Assembly (NCBI GenBank): GCA_035498715.1 | Contig: DATJZV010000013.1 | Location: forward strand, 1 to 11,843 | Reading direction: 5' to 3' | Length of the DNA: 11,843 nt | DNA from: DASPSR01 sp035498715 | Lineage (GTDB): Bacteria; Nitrospirota; UBA9217 | Shown: piece after piece, positions 5,403-11,843 of the stretch | Numbering within the stretch: the stretch's first letter is position 1 | How the letters are laid out: the number at the start of each line of letters is the position of its first letter | The notes under the pieces: model-generated | What the model was told of the DNA's origin: nothing | Seen by the model: only the letters and a program-made list of their open reading frames with translations | The model's database searches: none | Position numbers and translations under genes: made by a program

Positions 5403-6557
5403 TCATACGCAAGGCGACATGTTCCGCAATTGTCCGGCTATCTCCGGCAGAACGGAAAGACAGCAATCTATCTCCTCTTCGGTATTGTCCGGTCCAAGAC
5501 TGAACCGCAAGGAACCCCTTGAGCAAAGCGGGTCAAGACCCATGGCTCTTAGCACATGCGACGGCTCCGAAGTGATCGAAGAGCACGCGGAACCGGTAGA
5601 CACGGCGATCCCTTTCATGTCCAGCAGGAAGAGGAGCGCCTCACCCTCAATGCCCCTGAAACTGATATTGGAGGTATTGTAAACTCTTTTCTCTCTGTGG
5701 CCGTTCAGCACCGTTCCCGGGATCTGTTCCAGTATCCCTCGTTCCAGTTTGTCTCTGAGCCGGCCCGTTGTGCCGGGGCCCAGTTTTATCTTTTCCGTTG
5801 CCAATTCGCAAGCTTTTCCAATCCCCGCTATTCCGGCCATGTTCTCAGTGCCTGCCCTGAAGCCTTCTTCCTGATGCCCCCCGTTGATGAAAGGCAGGAT
5901 ATCAATTCCCTTTCTGATATACTGGATGCCAATGCCTTTCGGGGCATTAAATTTGTGACCTGATCCGGTCAAAAGATCGACCTCAAGGTCTTTCACGTCG
6001 ATAGGCAGTTTACCCATACCCTGCACTGCATCGGTATGAAAGAGAATTCCGTGTTCGTGCGCGATCCTGCAAATCTCTTTGACAGGGTAAATATTCCCTG
6101 TTTCATTATTTGCAAGCATGACACTGATGAGGACGGTATCCTTTCGGATAGACCTTCTGATTTCCTCGGGATCGACCATGCAATCGCCGTCCACCCTGGC
6201 AAATGTGGTCTTGAAGCCCCACCTTTGTAGGAAGCGGCAGGTATTCAATACAGCCGGATGTTCAACTGCCGTCGTGATGATATGCCCGCCTTTATTCATC
6301 CCGTCCATGAGCACGCCCTTTATAGACCAGTTGTCGCCTTCCGAGCCTCCCGCGGTAAAAAAGATCTCGGAAGGGTCGGCATTGATCAGCACGGCAGCCT
6401 TGTTCCTTGCATCGTCCAGATGTGCTCTCACTTCTCTTCCCGCCCAGTGAACGGAAGATGGATTGCCGAACTTTTCCTCCAGAAAAGGTAGCATGGCCTG
6501 TCTCACTAAAGGGTGAACTGGCGAAGTAGAATTATGGTCAAAATAAATTTTTCTCAT
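5403..6557 (-). CDS. nifS: Cysteine desulfurase, NifS/IscS family (copy 2)
   Basis: 384 residues, MRKIYFDHNSTSPVHPLVRQ at the start. Family landmarks are His100 (AVEHP), NNETG at 150-154, HTDAVQ at 174-179, the PLP lysine Lys202 in GSGHK, PKGIGIQYIR, RAGTEN at 234-239, and the catalytic loop STGSACSSITSEPSHVLRAMG with Cys325. It releases sulfur from cysteine as a persulfide. It is plainly a paralogue of the nifS at 1438-2649, with the same motifs and spacing, but has no NifU beside it. Instead it follows dsrC (106 nt) and a thiouridylase-like gene, so it may feed a sulfur relay rather than cluster assembly. The ATG at 6557 has only a poor ribosome site, but it matches the family N-terminus (xKIYFDxNxT). 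Confidence 0.93.
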   Translation of the reverse strand: MRKIYFDHNSTSPVHPLVRQAMLPFLEEKFGNPSSVHWAGREVRAHLDDARNKAAVLINADPSEIFFTAGGSEGDNWSIKGVLMDGMNKGGHIITTAVEHPAVLNTCRFLQRWGFKTTFARVDGDCMVDPEEIRRSIRKDTVLISVMLANNETGNIYPVKEICRIAHEHGILFHTDAVQGMGKLPIDVKDLEVDLLTGSGHKFNAPKGIGIQYIRKGIDILPFINGGHQEEGFRAGTENMAGIAGIGKACELATEKIKLGPGTTGRLRDKLERGILEQIPGTVLNGHREKRVYNTSNISFRGIEGEALLFLLDMKGIAVSTGSACSSITSEPSHVLRAMGLDPLCSRGSLRFSLGPDNTEEEIDCCLSVLPEIAGQLRNMSPCV

Positions 6558-6663
6558 AGGACTTGTGATTAATTTTTTGCGAACATTATGCCATCACCTC
6601 TCGGCAAAAATGGTTGCAAAATACCAGGTGAAACTTCACGGAACGGGACTTTCGGTATTTGCC
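6558..6663. other. Short gap between dsrC and nifS copy 2
   Basis: 106 nt with a GTGAA-GT-TTCAC inverted repeat just after the dsrC stop and no U run. A GAGAGGTGATGGCATAA stretch offers a ribosome site and a two-codon frame (Met-Ala-stop) ahead of nifS. No clear promoter; cotranscription of dsrC and nifS is possible. Confidence 0.4.
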
Positions 6664-6999
6664 TTAGACGCAGCCGGTCGGCTTTGGGAGACCGGCTATC
6701 TTGCAGGCCTGTTTTGCCGGTCCATCGGGAAAGAGTTCATAGAGATACTTGGTGTTCCCCATTTGCGGGCCGAACTTGTTTCCGATCTCTTTCACAAGGA
6801 TCTTGATCATCGGCGCGATCTGGTATCGCTTGTAATACTCGCGGAGGAAATTTACGATTTCCCAGTGTTGGTCGCTCATCGCAATCCCCTCAACCTCCGC
6901 ATAATAGTTGGCCACATCGACGTTCCATTCGTCGATGTTGGCCAGGTACCCGCTTTCATCCACTTCATAGGTCTTCTCTTTTACCGTAAGCGTTGCCAT
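6664..6999 (-). CDS. dsrC: Sulfur-carrier protein DsrC (TusE/DsrC family, both redox cysteines present)
   Basis: 111 residues, the usual family length. The C-terminal arm reads YELFPDGPAKQACKIAGLPK then PTGCV. Cys99 and the penultimate Cys110 are separated by 10 residues, which is the CysB/CysA arrangement of true DsrC. TusE keeps only the last cysteine. In sulfite and sulfur metabolism DsrC carries sulfur as a trisulfide between these cysteines, interacting with DsrAB and membrane DsrMKJOP. In the tRNA thiolation relay its relative TusE takes sulfur from TusBCD. The ATG at 6999 has a good purine-rich site (GGAAGGAAAG). No dsrAB or tusBCD is in view. The neighbours are a thiouridylase-like gene upstream and a cysteine desulfurase downstream, which hints at a sulfur-transfer role. 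Confidence 0.95.
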   Translation of the reverse strand: MATLTVKEKTYEVDESGYLANIDEWNVDVANYYAEVEGIAMSDQHWEIVNFLREYYKRYQIAPMIKILVKEIGNKFGPQMGNTKYLYELFPDGPAKQACKIAGLPKPTGCV

Positions 7000-7208
7000 T
7001 CTTTCCTTCCCCTTTCATACGTTTTATGCCTTTGCTGTTGCAAGATGAGTTTACCATATAAGTCATCGAAGTCCCCAAGGGCCTCTATCGGGGATAAGGT
7101 TTTCCAAACGCAAAGAACCGAATTCGCGCTCAGAATCGCTGCGGGAATGACATTACGCGGATTTTTTCAGATCCTCATCTGTTTCTCCGTGATTAATCAT
7201 TTTTCTGA
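7000..7208. other. Leader region of dsrC
   Basis: 209 nt between the PP-loop gene and dsrC. It holds a small CCCC/GGGG inverted repeat near 7073-7093 and a CAGAT-CCTC-ATCTG hairpin near 7169-7182. The hairpin is followed by T on the plus strand only. A 15-codon frame begins just after the PP-loop gene stop (MINHGETDEDLKKSA) without a proper ribosome site. No promoter hexamers are convincing, though the length and the strong dsrC ribosome site suggest separate expression of dsrC. Confidence 0.4.
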
Positions 7209-8213
7209 TCATTGGATCCGGTACTGTTCTATGATGTCCTCGCCTGCCGGCCTGGACCGGACCAGGGCTGACCCGGTCCCGCCGGTGATGCCGACCAGAA
7301 CTTCGGCCCGGTGTTTCAAGTCCGAGTACCGCGCGCAGAGCGAAGCTCCGAGATCGATGTGCTTTCTCGCATCGGGACCGGTCAGGAGCGCGAGGGGGCT
7401 TCCAGCGCCCGCGACCTGCAGGAGAATGTCGCCGGGCCTTTGCATCTTTTCGAGAGCAATGTTCTCCGCCTCGTTTCTTCCGACGATGATCTTGCATGTC
7501 CCGGACGGCCTGAAGTGCCGGCCGAGCCTGAGGAGGCCGAGGTCCGCCGAACCGGGATCGGGCGTCGCGTAGAGCAGGTCGCGCAGGCGCCGCGAGTAGA
7601 TGGGGTCGGTCAAAAGACATCCGCCTGCGGGTGCGGGATAGTCCGTCAGATTAAATTCGCGGGCAAGGGCCATCTGGGGCTTTCTCGTTCTCCCGCTAAT
7701 AGCCAGGAGGCGTTCCCGGTCGATGATTCCGCGAGCCTCGGGCACGGTCACCGGCAAAAGCCGGGCGGATAAGGGCCGCACGATGAGACCCGCAAGGCCG
7801 CTCTCCCGCTCGATGAGATTGAGCGTATTCCTCAGCTGCGACATGGGCCGCTGGCCAAGCACTTCTCCGGTGATAACGAAATCTGCGCCTACTATCTCCA
7901 TGTACGCCCCGGCTTCCCTGAGCATCAGGATTCGGCAGTCAATGCAGGGGTTCATGTTCCTTCCGTGGCCGTGACGTGGCTTCTTCACAATCTCGATGAA
8001 CTTCTGCCCCAAGTGGCAGAGCTTGATGTCGAACCCTAACCGGGCGGCGGCTGGCCCTGGGTTCTTCGCGCACGACGATGAATCGCCAATTTCGCAGACA
8101 AAATCGGTCAGGAAGGTAATTGCCAGCACATCAATATTTTGCTTCTGCATCACCAGGATGGCAAGGGTACTGTCGAGCCCGCCCGAAAAAAGAGCGACCG
8201 CTTTCCGATTCAT
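7209..8213 (-). CDS. PP-loop ATPase, thiouridylase-like (ThiI/MnmA superfamily) with C-terminal NFACT-R-like RNA-binding region
   Basis: 334 residues. The N-terminal ATP pyrophosphatase loop SGGLDS is at 10-15, and NPCIDCR supplies Cys90/Cys93. TGEVLGQRPMSQ at 116-125 is the adenylation-domain signature, and APAGGCLLTD holds Cys199. Residues from about 228 on (GRHFRPSGTCKIIVGRNEAE, then LLQVAGAGSPLALLTG) resemble the NFACT-R domain that is fused to thiouridylases in some bacteria and archaea. It probably activates a tRNA uridine with ATP and inserts sulfur. The target position is unknown. A CxxC plus a third cysteine recalls the [4Fe-4S] ligands described for some tRNA thiolases (inference). 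The ATG at 8213 overlaps the hydrolase stop (ATGA) and has GGAG 5 nt upstream, so I prefer it to the in-frame upstream start at 8264. Confidence 0.85.
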   Translation of the reverse strand: MNRKAVALFSGGLDSTLAILVMQKQNIDVLAITFLTDFVCEIGDSSSCAKNPGPAAARLGFDIKLCHLGQKFIEIVKKPRHGHGRNMNPCIDCRILMLREAGAYMEIVGADFVITGEVLGQRPMSQLRNTLNLIERESGLAGLIVRPLSARLLPVTVPEARGIIDRERLLAISGRTRKPQMALAREFNLTDYPAPAGGCLLTDPIYSRRLRDLLYATPDPGSADLGLLRLGRHFRPSGTCKIIVGRNEAENIALEKMQRPGDILLQVAGAGSPLALLTGPDARKHIDLGASLCARYSDLKHRAEVLVGITGGTGSALVRSRPAGEDIIEQYRIQ

Positions 8214-9068
8214 GTTTTCTCCAGGGTTTCGAAGCGATGCAAGTGTCCGGAGGGAACTCTGCATTCCTGGCCATCAACGGCATACCATATGCCGCGGCTC
8301 CAGGCTTCAAGGTGTCGGAGCGTCATTTCAAATAGATCCTCCTCATAAAAGCCGAAGGAGTGCGGAGCGCCCTCAATAACATGAAGCGCTGTCGGCTCTC
8401 CGGCAGTCTTGAACAACGCGTGCGTCTGCTCGGGCATGACCTTCGCGTCCGCCGTTCCCTGGATTATGAGAACGGGTCGAGGTGACAACATCGCAATGTC
8501 ACGCGCCGGATCATGATGGTTCAAATCAAGAAAGAAATGGGGCTTCAGGAAAAAGTATTTCGAGTCATTCCTGCACGCAACGAGCCTGTCCCTCTGTGCG
8601 GCAAGAAAAGCTTCTTCCCCGAGGATGGTTGAAAAAACCGCCCTCAGGTCGGAAACCGCAGCCTACAACACCCCGCACGCGATGGTCCCGCGCTGCTGCG
8701 GAAAAAGCAACTGCACCACCCAGGCTGTAGCCGACGAGATAGATCGGCGATTCCTCCAGCAGGGGAAGGCTGTGCGCGAACTCGATTGCGCACTCAAGAT
8801 CCTGTATTTCTTTCGTGACGGTCATGTCGGCAAATTCACCCTCGCTGTACCCGCTCCCGGCAAAATCGAACCGAAGAACGGCATATCCCTCTTGCCGCGC
8901 ACGGCGGGCGAACCTGACGAAAAGCTGGTTGTCGCTCACCTTGTCATCGGTGAATCCGTGGGCCATGAGAAGGACCGGGGGAGCATTGATTTCCCGGGGA
9001 ACGTGCAGCATCCCGACCAGATATTGCTTTCTCCTGTTTCGAAAAATCACGGGGTTTTCATTAGCCAT
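8210..9068 (-). pseudogene. Alpha/beta hydrolase (serine esterase/peptidase type), frameshifted
   Basis: From a strong start (GGAGG then ATG 9068) the first frame gives MANENPVIFRNRRKQYLVGM, the HGFTDD oxyanion-type motif (37-42), FDFAGSGYSEG and the nucleophile elbow GYSLGG with Ser115. It then loses sense after GVVGCG (about 8665). A frame shifted by one base resumes with VSDLRAVFSTILGEEAFLAA and runs to the TGA at 8210. It contains GTADAKVMP with the acid residue and GAPHSFGF with the catalytic histidine. Joined, they form a complete hydrolase of about 285 residues. The shift lies within about 8655-8673, where an extra base (for example in GGCTGCGG) would explain it. There is no other lesion, so a sequencing error is as likely as a true pseudogene. 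Substrate unknown. The stop overlaps the next gene start, indicating an operon. Confidence 0.75.
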
Positions 9069-9225
9069 GCTATTCTCCCTCCGAAGGACCCGGATGCCGT
9101 AACACTCCCTCCAGGATTGAAGGCCTCGACTTTTTCACGGATTTGAGCCTCTGGTGATATTGTTCAGCCTGATGAGCGGCGTCCGGCCTGTTGCGTCAAG
9201 GATATTATTGAATTCCCGTCCCACG
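9069..9225. other. Gap between metW and the hydrolase
   Basis: 157 nt. A TTGACG hexamer reads on the minus strand near 9197, but no -10 follows at the right distance, and no clear terminator ends the met operon here. Read-through from metW is possible. Confidence 0.35.
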
Positions 9226-9831
9226 CTATTTTCCGTTTCTGCGTGTGATAAGGAATATTCCGGCCTCCGCAAAAAGGTTCGGCAGGCTTTTCACCATCCT
9301 GTTCCTGTCGACGAAGAGCGATTCCGAGACCGTGATTGACCGCTCCCGGCAGTATTCGACGAAGTCCGAAATACTCAGGAAATGCAGGTTCGGCGTGTCG
9401 TGCCACTCGTTAGGCAGGGCGGGCGTCACCGGCGTCCTTCCCTGGAAGAATATCTGCATCCGGGCAGACCAGTGAGCGAAATTCGGAAAGGCAACAATCA
9501 CTTCACCGCCGACACGTAGCGCTTCGCCGAGCGCCAGGTCGGGTTGCCTCACCTGCTGGAGGCTTTGGTCGAAGATTACATAGTCGAACGACTTGTTTCC
9601 GTACTCCGACAGGCCTGTATTGATGTCACCGTGGACCACGCTCAATCCCCTTGCAACGCATTTGTAGATCGCCTGCTCGTCGCGCTCGATTCCCTGGGCC
9701 CGCACCCTTTTCTTGCTTACCAGCAGGGATAGCAACTCTCCATCCCCGCAACCGAGGTCCAGGACGGATGACCCGATACGTACCAGGTCGAGGATCACCC
9801 GATGTTCCAGCTTCACGCCATCGGATCTCAT
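9226..9831 (-). CDS. metW: Methionine biosynthesis protein MetW (SAM-methyltransferase fold)
   Basis: 201 residues from the ATG at 9831. The SAM-binding motif VLDLGCGDGELL sits at 23-34, followed by QGIERDE, then VVHGDINTGL, FDYVIFDQSLQQV and FPNFAHWSARMQIFFQGRTP with NLHFLS further on, all typical of MetW. MetW occurs next to MetX and is needed with it for homoserine acylation in several bacteria. Its own methyl-transfer reaction, if any, is not established. An in-frame TTG at 9849 touching the metX stop would add 6 residues. I chose 9831 because it is ATG with AAGGGA upstream and fits the family N-terminus. It lies 14 nt after metX. Confidence 0.92.
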   Translation of the reverse strand: MRSDGVKLEHRVILDLVRIGSSVLDLGCGDGELLSLLVSKKRVRAQGIERDEQAIYKCVARGLSVVHGDINTGLSEYGNKSFDYVIFDQSLQQVRQPDLALGEALRVGGEVIVAFPNFAHWSARMQIFFQGRTPVTPALPNEWHDTPNLHFLSISDFVEYCRERSITVSESLFVDRNRMVKSLPNLFAEAGIFLITRRNGK

Positions 9832-9845
9832 ATTCGTCCCTTCCC

Positions 9846-10985
9846 TCAAGAAATATTCTCAAGAAAATACTTGATGAGATGCGTCTCCTCCTCCGTCTCG
9901 AGCAAGAACGCATCGTGTCCGTAGGTGGAGTCTATTTCGCAATACGTCGCGTCCAGTCCGGCCAGTTTGCATGCTTTGATGATCTCCTGGGACTGGTACG
10001 CCGGATAGAGCCAGTCCGATTTAAAGGCGATGACGAGCACCTTGACCGGTTTCCCCCCGAAAACCTCGTGAAGCTTCCTGCCGCGCGAGACGTCGAAGTA
10101 GTCCATGGCCTTGGTGATGTAAAGGTACGAGTTGGCGTCGAAGCGTTCCACGAAGCTGTTGCCTCGGTGATGGAGATAGCCCTCCACCTCGAAATCGGCG
10201 GTAAACTTGAAAGGACGCCGCTCTTGCCGGTACCTCCTTCCGAACTTATCCGCCATGGACACGTCGCTCATGTACGTGATGTGGCCGATCATGCGCGCCA
10301 GTGCAAGACCCCGGTCTGGCTGCGGCCCACTGTAGTATTCACCGCCTTTCCAGTTCGGGTCGGCCATGATAGCCTGCCTGCTCACCTCATTGAATGCGAT
10401 CTGCTGCGGTGAGTGCCTCGCCGCCGTCGAGATGGGGATAGCGCTCCTCACCTTCTCTGGATGCGAAACCATCCATTCCAGTACCTGCATGCCACCCATG
10501 GAGCCGCCGGCCACGGACAGGAGCGCGTTGATGCCCAGATGGTCCACGAGCCGCACCTGGGCGTTCACCATGTCCGTTATGGTGATGATGGGGAAGTCGA
10601 GCCCGTAGGGTTTTTTCATCACGGGATGGAGGGACGAAGGGCCTGTGGAGCCCTTGCAGCCGCCGATCACGTTGGAGCAGATGACGAAATACCGGTCCGT
10701 ATCAAAGGCTCTGCCCGGCCCGATCATTTTGTCCCACCAGCCGGTTTTCCACATCTCTCCGCAGATTCCCGCAGCATGGGCGTCACCCGAGAGGGCATGA
10801 CAGATAAGGACCGCATTGTCCCTGCTCGCATTCAGCTTCCCGTACACCTCATACGCAACGGTTACGGGCGAAAGCACCTCGCCGCTCTCGAGTTTCAGAG
10901 AATCGAAAGTGTACGATTTCGTCTCGGTATCGCCGTGGATGCTTTCGTCGTCTCTCTTGTTTTCCCGGATTAGCTTAAGAGTCAT
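9846..10985 (-). CDS. metX: Homoserine O-acyltransferase (acetyltransferase) MetX
   Basis: 379 residues, full length for the family. An alpha/beta-hydrolase fold enzyme that transfers an acyl group from acyl-CoA to homoserine, the first committed step to methionine. Visible landmarks are AYEVYGKLN (44-52), NAVLICHALSGDAHAAG (57-73), GCKGSTGPSS (109-118), the nucleophile elbow GGSMGG with Ser162, Asp324 in FKSDWLYP and His357 in GHDAF, giving the Ser-Asp-His triad. The acyl donor (acetyl or succinyl) cannot be read with certainty from motifs. The neighbouring sulfhydrylase of the O-acetylhomoserine type favours acetyl. GAGAGG precedes the ATG, and only 15 nt separate it from metY, so metY-metX-metW is read as one operon. 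Confidence 0.95.
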   Translation of the reverse strand: MTLKLIRENKRDDESIHGDTETKSYTFDSLKLESGEVLSPVTVAYEVYGKLNASRDNAVLICHALSGDAHAAGICGEMWKTGWWDKMIGPGRAFDTDRYFVICSNVIGGCKGSTGPSSLHPVMKKPYGLDFPIITITDMVNAQVRLVDHLGINALLSVAGGSMGGMQVLEWMVSHPEKVRSAIPISTAARHSPQQIAFNEVSRQAIMADPNWKGGEYYSGPQPDRGLALARMIGHITYMSDVSMADKFGRRYRQERRPFKFTADFEVEGYLHHRGNSFVERFDANSYLYITKAMDYFDVSRGRKLHEVFGGKPVKVLVIAFKSDWLYPAYQSQEIIKACKLAGLDATYCEIDSTYGHDAFLLETEEETHLIKYFLENIS

Positions 10986-11000
10986 ACCGACGGCGCCTCT

Positions 11001-11843
11001 CTATGCGTTTTGAAGCGCCTGGTCAACGTCCTCGATGATGTCCTGGACGTCCTCAATGCCCACAGCAAGCCTGATGTAATCCGCAGTCACGCCTGTTGCC
11101 CTTTGCTCTTCCGGTGTCAACTGCTGGTGTGTTGTCGACGCCGGATGGATCACGAGGGTCTTTGTATCGCCAATGTTGGCCAGATGGGAAAGGAGCTTCA
11201 CCGAATTGATGAATTTCTTTCCAGCTTCCAATCCGCCCTTGATTCCAAATCCCAGGATGGGGCCAAAGCCGCCCTTGAGGTACTTTTTGGCGAGTGCATG
11301 ACTTTGGTGTTCCGGCAGACCGGGATAGTTGACCCAGGAAATCTTGGGATGCTTTTTTAAAAATTCAGCCACGTTCAAAGCATTCTCCGAGTGTTTCCTT
11401 ACCCGCAGTGGCAGCGTTTCGAGCCCCTGGAGAAACAAAAAGGCGTTGAAAGGACTAAGTGCTGCGCCGAGATCGCGCTGGAGCTGAACCCGCACCTTGA
11501 TGATAAAGGCCACATTGCCCAACCCGGGAAAGCTGCCGAACACGTCCCAGAACTTCAAACCGTGGTAGCTCGGGTCCGGCTCGATAAATTCCGGGAACTT
11601 GCCGTTGCCCCAGTTGAACTTTCCGGAATCCACGATCACGCCTCCAATGGAAGTACCATGTCCCCCGATATATTTGGTTGCGGACATAGTTATAATATCC
11701 ACACCGTAGTCAATGGGCCTGACCAGCCCGACGCCCACCGTATTGTCCACAACCAGTGGGATACCAGCATCGTGAGCGATCTTCGCGATTGCCTCGAAAT
11801 CGGGGATGTCCAGCTTCGGGTTCCCAATGGTCTCAGCATAGAT
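11001..11843 (-). CDS. metY: O-acetylhomoserine sulfhydrylase MetY, C-terminal part (runs off right edge)
   Basis: The last 280 residues are in the window, and the frame is open to the edge (IYAETIGNPKLDIPDFEAIA). A PLP enzyme of the Cys/Met metabolism family that makes homocysteine from O-acetylhomoserine and sulfide. The PLP lysine is in SATKYIGGHG (residue 57 of the visible part). PLVVDNTVG holds the aspartate that contacts the PLP nitrogen. FWDVFGSFPGLGNVAFI, ALSPFNAFLFLQGLETL and VIHPASTTHQQL are typical of this subgroup rather than cystathionine synthases. Roughly 150 N-terminal residues are missing beyond the edge. It is first in the visible met operon. With MetX it gives direct sulfhydrylation, so the cell assimilates free sulfide into methionine. 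Confidence 0.95.
   Translation of the reverse strand: MYAETIGNPKLDIPDFEAIAKIAHDAGIPLVVDNTVGVGLVRPIDYGVDIITMSATKYIGGHGTSIGGVIVDSGKFNWGNGKFPEFIEPDPSYHGLKFWDVFGSFPGLGNVAFIIKVRVQLQRDLGAALSPFNAFLFLQGLETLPLRVRKHSENALNVAEFLKKHPKISWVNYPGLPEHQSHALAKKYLKGGFGPILGFGIKGGLEAGKKFINSVKLLSHLANIGDTKTLVIHPASTTHQQLTPEEQRATGVTADYIRLAVGIEDVQDIIEDVDQALQNA

Noticed and set aside
6588..6601. 14-bp direct repeat ATGCCATCACCTCT, also at 113-126 over the pncB start
   Set aside because: A 14-mer match somewhere in a window of this size is not far from chance expectation, and flanking sequence diverges at once.
7153..7200. 15-codon frame MINHGETDEDLKKSA after the PP-loop gene
   Set aside because: No good ribosome site, no homology I can recall, and too short to support as a gene.
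6565..7572. Long plus-strand open frame of 335 codons opposite dsrC and the PP-loop gene
   Set aside because: It lies antisense to two clearly recognisable genes, has no family resemblance, and is explained by codon composition of the opposite strand.
9832..9849. TTG start for metW touching the metX stop
   Set aside because: The ATG at 9831 has a better ribosome site and fits the MetW N-terminus; the TTG only adds six residues.

Overview
This 11.8 kb window looks like chromosomal DNA of an anaerobic or microaerophilic bacterium with a strong sulfur metabolism. A sulfate or sulfur reducer, or a relative, from Desulfobacterota or Nitrospirota is my best guess. The guess rests on a genuine two-cysteine DsrC, a three-domain NifU with NifS, a MetX-MetW pair with MetY, and a VKOR/thioredoxin-like membrane protein. 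It comes from gene content only; there is no rRNA or marker gene to settle it. Every gene I can recognise is on the minus strand, so transcription runs from high to low coordinates.

Layout in the direction of transcription: metY (cut by the right edge), metX and metW form a tight methionine operon (gaps of 15 and 14 nt). Next is an alpha/beta hydrolase broken by a frameshift. Its stop codon overlaps the start of a PP-loop thiouridylase-like protein with a C-terminal NFACT-R-like RNA-binding region. Then come dsrC and a cysteine desulfurase (NifS copy 2). After a 395-nt gap lies a VKOR-type membrane oxidoreductase fused to a thioredoxin-like domain, interrupted by an in-frame TAG. A truncated methylglyoxal synthase remnant follows. 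Then comes a promoter and operator-like palindrome driving nifU-nifS (copy 1, 4-nt overlap). Directly behind nifS are the C-terminal stub of a P1B heavy-metal ATPase and a multiply broken cation-transporter pseudogene. After a terminator hairpin and a 421-nt gap, the start of pncB runs off the left edge.

The intact genes share one theme, which is moving sulfur. Two cysteine desulfurases take sulfur from cysteine. NifU builds Fe-S clusters. DsrC is a persulfide or trisulfide carrier. The PP-loop protein probably puts sulfur into RNA. MetX/MetY make homocysteine by direct sulfhydrylation. That these form one functional unit is inference from proximity.

The second theme is gene breakage. Five loci are truncated, frameshifted or stop-interrupted (metal ATPase stub, cation transporter, mgsA, VKOR, hydrolase). 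The transporter and mgsA look truly decayed. The single-lesion hydrolase and VKOR could be real mutations, coupled two-part genes or sequencing errors. No CRISPR array, tRNA, rRNA or intact mobile element was seen.
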